Below are positions 10,725 to 20,727 of a stretch of 64,000 bases of DNA, piece after piece; positions within the stretch are counted from its first letter, which is position 1; every line of letters begins with the position of its first letter. The translations under genes were made by a program, and so were the position numbers. Source of the stretch: Tillandsia leiboldiana (lineage: Eukaryota > Streptophyta > Magnoliopsida > Poales > Bromeliaceae); assembly GCA_029204045.2 (NCBI GenBank), contig CM055072.1:6546682-6610681 (forward strand), read 5' to 3'. The notes beneath the pieces were generated by a model that worked only from the letters and a program-made list of their open reading frames with translations, searched no databases and was not told where the DNA came from.

Positions 10725-10796
10725 TAGCCGCCCGAAAACCGGGAGCGCCCGAAAGTGGGGACCCATTGGTCATTTCTCCAATTGTTTTTCCTGGCC

Positions 10797-10804
10797 TATA
10801 AATA
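10797..10804 (+). promoter_or_regulatory. TATA box of the 5' LTR
   Basis: TATAAATA in the context CCTGGCCTATAAATAGGCCG, about 985 bp into the LTR and repeated at 16902-16909 in the 3' LTR. Transcription should start about 30 bp downstream, so the hairpin arrays below would be in the RNA. Confidence 0.75.
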
Positions 10805-12274
10805 GGCCGAGTTCTGCAGTGAAGAACTCTTTCCCTGTTCCTCCTTTCACAGTGCCACCTTCACGAGATTTCTTCATCTCCCAGAGCCGGATCCATCTGG
10901 AGATTCCAGGATTTTTCTGCGGCACACATCCCAAGGTTTCTATTTTTACGGCGCAGCACGACGCTCGTTCGTTTGTGATCTTCTTCGTCGCATTTTGGTG
11001 CGAGGACTCCCCCGGCTTACTCCGACCTCCGAATGAGGCGATTCTTGCGCCGTTGGACTCACGACAGGTAGGGCTACGTTTCCCATGTGTACTGGTTTTT
11101 CCCATTCCGAGCTTTTCATGGGTTTTTCGGATCATCTTGTGACCTCATTTTCTGGGGCGGAGTTTTGGACAGTGTTGCAGTATTTTGATGATATCTTCGC
11201 GCACAGGCATCAGATTGGAGCGATTCAAAAAGGCGTTTTGCATCTACACATCACGAGGAATATCCCCAATTTTTCTTGGAATTTTCTGAATATTTTTCGA
11301 AGGTGAGAAATCTCTGGTTACAGGAATTAGTGCTACAGTTTTTGATAGCAGATTATTTTGGGGTGGTCCCCTTGTCGGATTTATTTCTCAGTGTGGGAAA
11401 CTCGGATTTGAGCGTGCAGGTACTCGTTTCGACGGGCTCGTCGCGAGGATCGTGAGGGTATTTTTCTTGGATTTTTCCGGGCACTCCTCGCAGGTAAAAA
11501 CAGGGCATCCTTGGACTGTTAGCTTTGGGACAGCATGTGTTGAGTTTAATTGTATGTTTTGGGGTAATTCTTGTTCAGTGATCGCGGCGGTTTAGCTTTT
11601 GGCCTGGAGCACTTTTCGGACTTGGAATTAGCGATCGAGGTGGGTGGTTGTTATACTCCTCAATTTTCTGACATGCCCCTAGGAATATTGGAGAGATCCT
11701 CCAATTGGTTTATTGAATGATTAATTATGAACATGCATGCTTAAAGTAAATGATTGTGAGCCTATCATATGAAAATTACTATTGTGGAACTTTGATAGTG
11801 GTTGGGACTTATACATGTTGGTATGGATGGAATGTTAGCGGTTAACCTTGCATGTGGATTGGGTTATTTATTTTGGGCTTTATGATTATCCTGTTAGTGG
11901 TTGGTGCTATTGAGGATTTTTATGACATGCATAGGTGGATAGTGATGCTTTATTATGGAACGTGGATTATAGACATGTGTAGTTGGATAATGTTTTAGCT
12001 TGATGGTTATATCTATGCGGATCTATTAATTGTTACACATGTGGAACCACTATTGGTCGCCTTTTTCTTTATTTCCTTGAGAACATTTGCATGCTTGTTT
12101 GGAAATCTAGATAGGCCATCTTTTATCGCTACACTTTCATGCTGGAACTTGACTTAGGAGAAACCTTGTTTGCTTCTTTCTCTTTTTCGTTGGTCAGGTG
12201 GGTTTGCTCGGGTTTGAGCAGGGGTTTGGGATAGTGTAGTCGGGGCCTGGATTATGGATCATGGGTTTTGGCGG

Positions 12275-12523
12275 CGACCGCGGATATTGGGCGGTTGACC
12301 GGATGTCGGTTATAGGACATCGGTGATAGGGCATGATTATGGACTAGAGGGTTTTGTGGCAACCGCGGATAGTAGACGGTTGACCAGATGTCGGATGTGG
12401 GACATGTTTGTGATTGTGGGTTATTCCGGCGACCGCGGATTTTGGGCGGTTGACCGGAGGTCGGTTGTGAGACCTGGTCGTGGATTGTGGGGTATTGCGG
12501 CAATCGCGGATATTGGGCGATTG
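12275..12523 (+). repeat. Hairpin array, four units with GGATATTGG-type loops
   Basis: Units at 12275-12297, 12360-12382, 12430-12452 and 12501-12523 have 7-bp stems around a 9-nt loop (GGATATTGG, GGATAGTAG, GGATTTTGG, GGATATTGG). Arm pairs are CGACCGC/GCGGTTG, CAACCGC/(A)CGGTTG, CGACCGC/GCGGTTG and CAATCGC/GCGATTG. Unit 2 has one unpaired base here but is perfect in the 3' LTR (about 18464-18486). The array is repeated at about 18379-18627. Spacing is about 71-85 bp. Confidence 0.75.
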
Positions 12524-12627
12524 ACCGGATGGTTACTTTTGCATCTGATTGGGGAATCAGTTTTCTTTTAGTGGAGGGTTGTGTTCCACTGGGGCTTTAT
12601 AGTTGTGATCCAATCCTGCTTTTATCA

Positions 12628-12850
12628 CACCGGCGCGGTTATTGCCCGGTGATGCTTTTATTACACCGGCGCGGTTATTGCCCGGTGATGCTTTACTCGT
12701 GTGGGTAGCTCCCCTCGAGATCCCCTCCGGAGGCCGGGGCTGGACAGTTATGGACAGATTTGCTATCACATCGGCGCGGCTTATTGGCCCGATGATGAGG
12801 GCGGCAGCAGGAATTTTGCTATCACATCGGCGCGGCTTATTTGCCCGATG
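12628..12850 (+). repeat. Second hairpin array in the same LTR
   Basis: Four hairpins with 6-bp stems and 12-14-nt loops of the form CGCGG(C)TTATTG(G)C: CACCGG/CCGGTG at 12628-12651 and 12664-12687, then CATCGG/CCGATG at 12769-12794 and 12825-12850. Both arms change together between the two pairs. The same array is at 18732-18954 in the 3' LTR. Confidence 0.7.
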
Positions 12851-13528
12851 ATGAGGGCGGTACAGATTGGGTTCATCTGGGACGGTTGGTTATTGTGGCA
12901 TACGGTTGTTCCAGACTAGGACTGTATTTTAGAGGCATAGTAGTGGTAGATTTCCCTTTTGCAACGGTTTCTTTTCTTACCACTCTTCTTTCCTTTTGCC
13001 TCTGGTAGACCTAGTGGGTGTGTTAGAGTTTGAGGTTTTACCCACTAGGGGAGGCTACTGGTTTACTAGTAGTTCTCACCCCCATTCTTCTTTTTCTTTT
13101 CTTCTCCTTTATTTTGCAGAGCCTTCTGCGGGTGCTGCTGGACTTACAGTGGCGGGTCGAGGAGAGAGGACGGCTGAGTAGCTAGACAGCGGGCCCGACA
13201 GTGAGTAGCTAGACTGGTACCTCTTATGTTTCCTTTCTCAGACGGTTGTACTTTTACTTTTGGGGTCTGGCTTTTGCCAGCTTGTTGTATTTTTGTGGTG
13301 AGCTGGGAGTGAAACTTGTACTTTATTCTACAGTCATTTTGTAATTTTACTTCCAGTTCAGTCTGAGATGTAGTATTTTTCAGTTCAGCTCTGTTTTATT
13401 GCTCTATTTGTATCTGTATTATTTTGAGCAGGTTACCGGCGCTACGTGTATGCGGAAAATTTCGTGTGCACGGCTGATCTGTAGACGAGCCCGAGTTCTG
13501 GTTTACACTCGGGGCGTGACAGATTAGG

Positions 13529-13540
13529 TGGTATCAGAGC
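13529..13540 (+). other. Primer-binding site, initiator Met tRNA
   Basis: TGGTATCAGAGC, 7 bp after the 5' LTR end. It is complementary to the 3' end of plant initiator methionine tRNA, the usual primer for these elements. Confidence 0.9.
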
Positions 13541-13811
13541 TTAGGGATAGGTCAGTTGGGACTTAGAAAACCCTAGGCTTTTGGTTAGCCCTAGGATGAT
13601 AGGGCGTGAGGGACGTGACAATTTGCGAAAGTCGGTGATTTAGTTTTTGACTCTTCCAGAGAGCGAAGAGGGATCGACATACCCTATTTTCTGTGGGACA
13701 GTTATGTTGGCTGCAGACAACATAAAGTTACAGAAATAGGGGGATGTCCTTGACTTTCGCTAGATTGGGTCGTGTGTGGTTGTGTGGCTGACTTGTGGTT
13801 TCTTGTGGCAG

Positions 13812-15197
13812 ATGCCTCCCCGACGTCGGATTCCTACCAGGGGTGCCCCTACACCCCCTGTTGAGCCAGGACAGGCTGGACCTTCTGAGATTGCTGAGTT
13901 GAGGGCCTTGGTGGCCCAACTGGCTGAGACCAACCGCCGGCAGGAGCAGCGGATTGAGCAGCTACTGGCGCAGAGAGAGCCGCCGCCTCCGACAGTTCTT
14001 GAGGCCCCGGCACCACCTGTGGTACCACTGGTGCCGACGGCACCATCATCGAGTAGCGGGGCTCGGGGAGTGGCCCAGACTTTGACCCCGGCCGAGGAGC
14101 AGGATATTGCTGACAAACTTGTTAAGTTTTGTAAGCGTGAACCGCCTAGATTCTCGGGGCGGGACATGCAGCCGTGGGAGGTTGGGACATGGCTATCAGC
14201 GATGGAGAAGATTTTCAGGGATTTCTTCATCGACCCGAGGTACAGAGTTCATCTGGCGGTACACTGCCTGGATGGAGATGCAGATGTTTGGTGGCGTCGA
14301 GTGGAGCCACGGGATTTCCAGATTTCTCGACAGTTACCCTGGTCTGAGTTCCGGCGTATGGTATTGGATACCTATTTTCCGACGAGCGTGAAGAGAAAAC
14401 TGGAGGATGATTTGAAGAACCTTCAGCAGGGCGATCGGCCGGTTCAGGATTACTATCAGGAGTTCATACAGTTGCTTAACTGCGTGCCCTTTGTCGCCCG
14501 TGATGGACCACACCAGGTCGAGTTATTCGAGGCAGGCCTCCGCAGCGAGATTTATACCCTAGTGCATGCACAGCGACTCCAGACTCTTAAGGAGGTCGTC
14601 GAGCATGCCGAATGGGTGGAGAGAGGCGACGCAGTGGTGGCGAGGCGAGGCGGGATGGTCGCACAGAGTTCCGTTAAGAAACGACCAGTACCCGAGGACG
14701 AGGAACAGGCTAGCGTGTGGAGACCGCCGCGGTCTCAGTTACCTAGTCGTGGGCATGCGGATCAGCGAGAGCCTAGTGGATCTCAGAGGCCATTGCAGCA
14801 GCAGCCGGAGTCTCAGCATCAGACACAGGGACAGCATCAGCCGGGACAGCCACGGCTTCGCGACAGAGACAGATGTATATTCTGCGGGGGATCTCATTTG
14901 TCGCACACCTGTGATCAGAGGTGGGGTCGTTGTTACAGGTGTGGACAGCCAGGCCACATTCGGGCTTCGTGCCCATTTTCGACTCCAGCGGCACCTTCAT
15001 CAGCATCGGCTCCTTTTCCGCCTCAGCAGCAGCTGTCAGCTCAGCGGCCTTATGCTCCAGCGAGCGGATCACCTTCTTTTTACCCGGCGGATCACCGGCC
15101 ACCGGCTCAGAGCGGTCGGGTCTACGCCGCTCAGGTGGAGGATTTTACGGCAGCCGACCTTGTGGTGACAGGTATTATTTTTGTTATTTTATTTTAA
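13812..15197 (+). CDS. gag: Gypsy Gag polyprotein, intact
   Basis: 461 codons from the ATG that begins MPPRRRIPTRG; an in-frame ATG at 13776 gives a 12-residue extension and is less likely. A Pro-rich N-terminus with a short coiled coil (ELRALVAQLAETNRR, about 27-41) is followed by the retrotransposon gag domain (about 148-238, with DADVWWRRV and LFEAGLR), a Gln-rich linker and a Cys-rich nucleocapsid (CIFCGGSHLSHTC from about 355, knuckle CYRCGQPGHIRASC from about 374). The frame ends just after DLVVTG, where the protease would begin in related autonomous elements; the tail IIFVILF looks non-native. Expected role: form virus-like particles and package RNA. It has no stops, unlike the other gag genes here. 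Confidence 0.88.
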   Translation: MPPRRRIPTRGAPTPPVEPGQAGPSEIAELRALVAQLAETNRRQEQRIEQLLAQREPPPPTVLEAPAPPVVPLVPTAPSSSSGARGVAQTLTPAEEQDIADKLVKFCKREPPRFSGRDMQPWEVGTWLSAMEKIFRDFFIDPRYRVHLAVHCLDGDADVWWRRVEPRDFQISRQLPWSEFRRMVLDTYFPTSVKRKLEDDLKNLQQGDRPVQDYYQEFIQLLNCVPFVARDGPHQVELFEAGLRSEIYTLVHAQRLQTLKEVVEHAEWVERGDAVVARRGGMVAQSSVKKRPVPEDEEQASVWRPPRSQLPSRGHADQREPSGSQRPLQQQPESQHQTQGQHQPGQPRLRDRDRCIFCGGSHLSHTCDQRWGRCYRCGQPGHIRASCPFSTPAAPSSASAPFPPQQQLSAQRPYAPASGSPSFYPADHRPPAQSGRVYAAQVEDFTAADLVVTGIIFVILF

Positions 15198-15906
15198 TTA
15201 TCGGCATTGGTTTTGCATTGTCTAGCACTGGAGCATCCTAGTCTTTGGTTAGGGGTAGGACGGTTACCTTGCGTTCGGGAGGTTTATATTCTCGATCCTC
15301 GGCATGTAGGGGAGTGTTGTTGGTCCTGCCCGGTGTAGTTGAGTCCTTGATAGTACCGGTAGACCTGATGGTCTTATGCTAGTTTTGGGTTTTGGATTTG
15401 GTACTTAGGACGGTTTGGCTGGCTCGGTTTTCTTCTTTTCGCGGCGGTTGATTTGTGCCGCGAGGACGGTCCTCTAGGGAGGGGCTAGGCCAGGGGTAGA
15501 TGGTGTGTTGGGGTTGCTCGGGGGCTATCTTTGCCTCTATGGTTTCGACTTTGTGAGCGGGGCGGGTGTCCCGCCGTGGGGGCGCAGCCTTTTTGGCTAG
15601 CGTGGTTGTGGGATACCCCGGGAGTGCGGAGGTACTCGCGTTGAGCTTGTTGCTCTTGGACTTGGTAGCTCGAGCGGTTAGCACTGTTGTACTTGGACGA
15701 GGTGGTGCGGTTTCCTGGAGTGCCCTCCTCTATTTTGTTCTTGTAAGAGACCCGAGGATTGCGTCGCGTCTCTGGAGGAGGTATTCGGCAGCTTTGGGAG
15801 CTTGAGTGGTGGATGATTGGATTTTTACTCCCTCTATTTGGTTGAGGTTTCGGGTTGAGGATTGATTTTAGTTTCGAGGACGAAACTTTCTTTTAGTAGG
15901 GGAGGA
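15198..15906 (+). other. Noncoding tail of the gag-only element with PPT
   Basis: 709 bp with no recognisable pol domain. The GACAGGTATTATTTTTG junction after gag resembles a splice donor but may mark the deletion that removed pol. The last 50 bp (TTTCGAGGACGAAACTTTC, then AGTAGGGGAGGA at 15895-15906) match the 3' ends of the other gypsy elements. The final purine tract is the PPT. Confidence 0.65.
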
Positions 15907-18900
15907 TGTGATGACCTGGATCTCTGCAGAGCTGTGGTAGAGTCATTGGTGACATCTGGGGAGCTCGTACTGTGTGTTGGAGGTGTTTGTGCACCAATTG
16001 GACAGTTGTGGCGGACTTCGGGCTTACTGGATCACGTGGGTGATCAATGGACTGCGTCGGATCGTTAGAAGTGGTTTTGCGCAATGCGGATATTAAAAAT
16101 GGACTCATCGCGAAGTTTGGACCGAGGAATACCTTTCCGGATGCCATCGGCAAATTTTGGGGTTGGAATTTGGCAAAATGGACATCAAATTCGGATTCAG
16201 CGCGCGAAAACGGTCAAAACGGACTACCCACTTGTTATTTTTGTGCATCGGGTACTGTTCATGCCGGAACAGTGTTTCCGGCCGCCGGCGGGCAGCGGCG
16301 GCGGCGGCGGGCAGCGGCGGAGCACGGCGAACGGGCTCGGGCAGGCGGCAGGGTGGCCGCGGGCAGCGCGTGGGCGCGGGCAGCGCGTGGGCAGGCGCGC
16401 GGGTGCGCGGGCAGGCGCGCGGTCCACGGGCCGTCGTGCACCAGGGGTTGGACACGTGGCTTCTTTGGATTGGTCGGTGCAGTGGACTTGGACCACGGAG
16501 CAGGCGGGCGCGGTGCATGGACCGGCGGGACACGTGGCGGTTTCTGGTTGGCGGGCTCACGCAGGCAGGGACCACGGAGCGCGGGGTGCCTCGGAACAGT
16601 GCGCGGCAGGGGGTGCCAGGCGGCGCGCCAGGGTTGGTCGGGGGGGGGGGGGGGGGGTTAGTGCGGGCCAGGTGGCGCCCTGTGATTCGTGGGCGCCACC
16701 CACCCGCGTTGACCAGGCGGGCCACGCGGCGCTACGCGGGCGGCGGGGAAGGCTGTTGCCTGTTCGGGGGCGACGTGGAGGCCCGTGGCGATTTCGGGCG
16801 CACACAGTGTTGGGCCGGGCCCAACACTGTAGCCGCCCGAAAACCGGGAGCGCCCGAAAGTGGGGACCCATTGGTCATTTCTCCAATTGTTTTTCCTGGC
16901 GTATAAATAGGCCGAGTTCTGAAGTGAAGAACTCTTTCCCTGTTCCTCCTTTCACAGTGCCACCTTCACGAGATTTCTTCATCTCCCAGAGCCGGATCCA
17001 TCTGCAGATTCCAGGATTTTTCTGCGGCACGCATCCCAAGTTTTCTATTTTTACGGTGCGGCACGACGCTCGTTCGTTTGTGATCTTCTTCATCGCATTT
17101 TGGTGCGAGGACTCCCCCGGCTTACTCCGACATCCGAATGAGGCGATTCTTGCGCCGTTGGACTCACGACAGGTAGGGCTACGTTTCCCATGTGTACTGG
17201 TTTTTCCCATTCCGAGCTTTTCATGGGTGTTTCGGATCATTTTGTGACCTCATTTTTTGGGGCGGAGTTTTGGACAGTGTTGCAGTATTTTGATGATATC
17301 TTCGCGCACAGGCATCGGATTGGAGCGATTCAAGAGGCATTTTGCATCTACACATCACGAGGAATATCCCCAATTTTTCTTGGAATTTTCTAAATATTTT
17401 TCGAAGGTGAGAAATCTCTGGTTACAGGAATTAGTGCTACAGTTTTTGAGAGCAGATTATTTTGGGGTGGTCCCCTTGTCGGATTTATTTCTCAGTGTGG
17501 GAAACTCGGATTTGAGCGTGCAGGTACTCGTTTCGACGGGCTCGTCGCGAGGATCGTGAGGGTATTTTTCTTGGATTTTTCCGGGCACTCCTCGCAGGTA
17601 AAAACAGGGCATCCTTGGACTGTTAGCTTTGGGACAGCATGTGTTGAGTTTAATTGTATGTTTTGGGGTAATTCTTGTTCAGTGATCGCGGCGGTTTAGC
17701 TTTTGGTCTGGAGCACTTTTCGGACTTGGAATTAGCGATCGAGGTGGGTGGTTGTTATACTCCTCAATTTTCTGACATGCCCCTAGGAATATTGGAGAGA
17801 TCCTCCAATTGGTTTATTGAATGATTAATTATGGACATGCATGCTTAAAGTAAATGATTGTGAGCCTATCATATGAAAATTACTATTGTGGAACTTTGAT
17901 AGTGGTTGGGACTTATACATGTTGGTATGGATGGAATGTTAGCGGTTAACCTTGCATGTGGATTGGGTTATTTATTTTGGGCTTTATGATTATCCTGTTA
18001 GTGGTTGGTGCTATTGAGGATTTTTATGACATGCATAGGTGGATAGTGATGCTTTATTATGGAACGTGGATTATAGACATGTGTAGTTGGATAATGTTTT
18101 AGCATGATGGTTATATCTATGCGGATCTATTAATTGTTACACATGTGGAACCACTATTGGTCGCCTTTTTCTTTATTTCCTTGAGAACATTTGCATGCTT
18201 GTTTGGACATCTAGATAGGCCATCTTTTATCGCTACACTTTTATGCTGGAACTTGACTTAGGAGAAACCTTGTTTGCTTCTTTCTCCTTTTCGTTGGTCA
18301 GGTGGGTTTGCTCGGGTTTGAGCAGGGGTTTGGGATAGTGTAGTCGGGGCCTGGATTATGGATCATGGGTTTTGGCGGCGACCGCGGATATTGGGCGGTT
18401 GACCGGATGTCGGTTATAGGACATCGGTGATAGGGCATGATTATGGACTAGAGGGTTTTGTGGCAACCGCGGATAGTAGGCGGTTGATCAGATGTCGGAT
18501 GTGGGACATGTTTGTGATTGTGGGTTATTCCGGCGACCGCGGATTTTGGGCGGTTGACCGGAGGTCGGTTGTGAGACCTGGTCGTGGATTGTGGGGTATT
18601 GCGGCAATCGCGGATATTGGGCGATTGACCGGATGGTTACTTTTGCATCTGATTGGGGAATCAGTTTTCTTTTAGTAGAGGGTTGTGTTCCACTGGGGCT
18701 TTATAGTTGTGATCCAATCCTGCTTTTATCACACCGGCGCGGTTATTGCCCGGTGATGCTTTTATTACACCGGCGCGGTTATTGCCCGGTGATGCTTTAC
18801 TCGTGTGGGTAGCTCCCCTCGAGATCCCCTCCGGAGGCCGGGGCTGGACAGTTATGGACAGATTTGCTATCACATCGGCGCGGCTTATTGGCCCGATGAT

Positions 18901-19625
18901 GAGGGCGGCAGCAGGAATTTTGCTATCACATCGGCGCGGCTTATTTGCCCGATGATGAGGGCGGTACAGATTGGGTTCATCTGGGACGGTTGGTTATTAT
19001 GGCATACGGTTGTTCCAGACTAGGACTGTATTTTAGAGACATAGTAGTGGTAGATTTCCCTTTTGCAGCGGTTTCTTTTCTTACCACTCTTCTTTCCTTT
19101 TGCCTCTGGTAGACCTAGTGGGTGTGTTAGAGTTTGAGGTTTTACCCACTAGGGGAGGCTACTGGTTTACTAGTAGTTCTCACCCCCATTCTTCTTTTTC
19201 TTTTCTTCTCCTTTGTTTTGCAGAGCCTTCTGCGGGTGCTGCTGGACTTACAGCGGCGGGTCGAGGAGAGAGGACGGCTGAGTAGCTAGACAGCGGGCCC
19301 GACAGTGAGTAGCTAGACTGGTACCTCTTATGTTTCCTATCTCAGACGGTTGTACTTTTACTTTTGGGGTCTGGCTTTTGCCAGCTTGTTGTATTTTTGT
19401 GGTTAGCTGGGAGTGAAACTTGTACTTTATTCTACAGTCATTTTGTAATTTTACTTCCAGTTCAGTCTGAGATGTAGTATTTTTCAGTTCAGCTCTGTTT
19501 TATTGCTCTATTTGTATCTGTATTATTTTGAGCAGGTTACCGGCGCTACGTGTATGCGAAAAATTCCGTGTGCACGGCGGATCTGTAGACGAGCCCGAGT
19601 TCTGGTTTACACTCGGGGCGTGACA
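15907..19625 (+). repeat. 3' LTR of the gag-only gypsy element
   Basis: Direct repeat of 9812-13521, starting TGTGATGACC after the PPT and ending GGGGCGTGACA before GTTTA (19626-19630). TATA box at 16902-16909. Scattered substitutions and an 18-G run (16640-16657) separate it from the 5' copy. Confidence 0.93.
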
Positions 19626-19630
19626 GTTTA
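19626..19630. repeat. Right target-site duplication GTTTA
   Basis: Partner of 9807-9811. The Sirevirus sequence resumes right after it. Confidence 0.95.
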
Positions 19631-19747
19631 ACTCATGTATTTATCTTTATTTGGATCTCCAATGTAAATTTTTGTTGTATGGTGATATCAACAAAAATAT
19701 TGTTTTGAATTTTCTTGAGTGGATTTGTGTTTTGTCACGAAACCGCC

Positions 19748-19758
19748 AAAGGGGGAGA
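19748..19758 (+). other. Terminal PPT of the Sirevirus
   Basis: AAAGGGGGAGA, one base before the 3' LTR start (TGTTACGG at 19760). This is the third GGGGGAG-type tract of the element and the only one followed by an LTR. Confidence 0.85.
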
Positions 19759-19984
19759 TTGTTACGGAATTTGAGTTGGCGTATTTCGTGAAATCGGTTA
19801 AGTCTTGAAGATTGAAGATGAAAAAGTTGGATCGTATACCTCAATCTCAAGTAAGAAGAATTCAAAAGGATCAGGTACGTTTAATTAAATAAGTTTGTTG
19901 ATCCGAATACTTCTTATAGTGTAGAAACACGTGGATGAGTTTTTTATTGCATAAAAATCAAAAACTGGACATTCCATATGTTCA

Positions 19985-20215
19985 GAGTCCGGATCGGGCT
20001 TTACAGTCCGGACCCCGAACATAGGTTAGTTCGTGCATTATTCCAGTCCGGACCGTGGATCTCAGTCCGGACCCCGAACGTGGAATTTGAAGGAATTGCA
20101 TGAACAGTCCGGACCGTGGATTGCAGTCCGGATCCCGAATGTCGTCTTTTCTGGAAATTGTTTGTTTCGCTGAGACAGTCCGGACCGCCAACTCCAGTCC
20201 GGACTGTCATCCTGA
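19985..20215. repeat. CCGGAC palindromic repeats upstream of the LTR promoter
   Basis: Eight TCCGGA cores, mostly CAGTCCGGAC, in about 230 bp, ending 60-70 bp upstream of the TATA box. CCGGAC/GTCCGG palindromes in U3 are known for maize Sireviruses. Some copies extend into longer inverted repeats. They are possible binding sites or methylation (CCGG) targets. Confidence 0.8.
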
Positions 20216-20272
20216 AAAATTCCAGAAATTGTTAGTTTTTGATTCTTATCTTCTTCCACAAGTTTTCTAACC

Positions 20273-20280
20273 TATAAATA
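20273..20280 (+). promoter_or_regulatory. TATA box of the Sirevirus LTR
   Basis: TATAAATA in CTAACCTATAAATAGACCC. Transcription from here would put the hairpin array about 245-425 nt into the RNA. Confidence 0.75.
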
Positions 20281-20547
20281 GACCCTTTATTTCATCTTTT
20301 AAGGGGACGACGTGAAGTGGAAGGAATCCAATCAATCCATAAATATTCCACATATAGAGAAGAAAGGAAATACATGATTTAATTCTATGTTTCTTCATCT
20401 ATATTATTAATTTGATTCTAGGTTTTCCAAACTCGGATTTTGAGTAGAATCAAATTAATGAATACTTAGATGGTATTTCCGATCTATTTCTAATCTAAGT
20501 ATTCGGCGGATCATCACCACCCAAAAACAACGATTTATCCCAAATCG

Positions 20548-20727
20548 GCGCGTGGACTCGCGTGGCCTTGTGGATTCAAGGTGCTACCGCTCTCGTGGAT
20601 TCGGAGCGAGGTACGTTCGTGGATTCAGGACGTGCTACTGGGTGAAGACCGTGGATTCGGTCGGACGTCGTGGACTCGACGTTGGACGCCGTGGATTCGG
20701 CGTTGGACGCTAATCGTGGATTCGAGC
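20548..20727 (+). repeat. Array of eight hairpins with an invariant TGGAYT loop
   Basis: Units at 20548-20563, 20566-20581, 20588-20608, 20612-20634, 20647-20662, 20665-20682, 20686-20703 and 20709-20727. Each has a six-base TGGATT or TGGACT loop. Paired arms: CGCG/CGCG, CCTTG/CAAGG, CGCTC(T)CG/CGGAGCG, ACGTTCG/C(A)GGACGT with one G-U, GACCG/CGGTC, ACGTCG/CGACGT, ACGCCG/CGGCGT, and a weak eighth. Five have perfect 4-6-bp stems and two have 7-bp stems with one bulge. It lies downstream of the TATA box in the R-U5 part, so it should be in the RNA leader. Confidence 0.85.

Larger units (their letters stand above)
9812..13521 (+). repeat. 5' LTR of the gag-only gypsy element
   Basis: Starts TGTGATGACC and ends GGGGCGTGACA. 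It holds a GC-rich block (10180-10750) with CACGTGG and ATTGG motifs, a 25-bp palindrome (10700-10724), a TATA box (10797), hairpin arrays (12275-12523, 12628-12850) and a T-rich end (13200-13430). The long GC-rich open frames within it (9952-11142) overlap in several frames and are compositional. Confidence 0.93.
9812..19625 (+). mobile_element. Complete gag-only gypsy retrotransposon with giant LTRs
   Basis: 9.8 kb, with LTRs of 3710 and 3719 bp flanking an internal region of only 2385 bp, and duplication GTTTA on both sides. PBS, intact gag and PPT are present; protease, RT, RNase H and integrase are absent. The LTRs look about 98-99% identical by eye, and the length difference equals the expansion of one G-run from 9 (10544-10552) to 18 (16640-16657). 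It resembles the non-autonomous TR-GAG class. Its tail (TTTCGAGGACGAAACTTTC) is shared with the chromodomain gypsy at 24115-24135, so a related Tekay/Del-like element could mobilise it. It lies in the Sirevirus 3' region. Confidence 0.93.
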
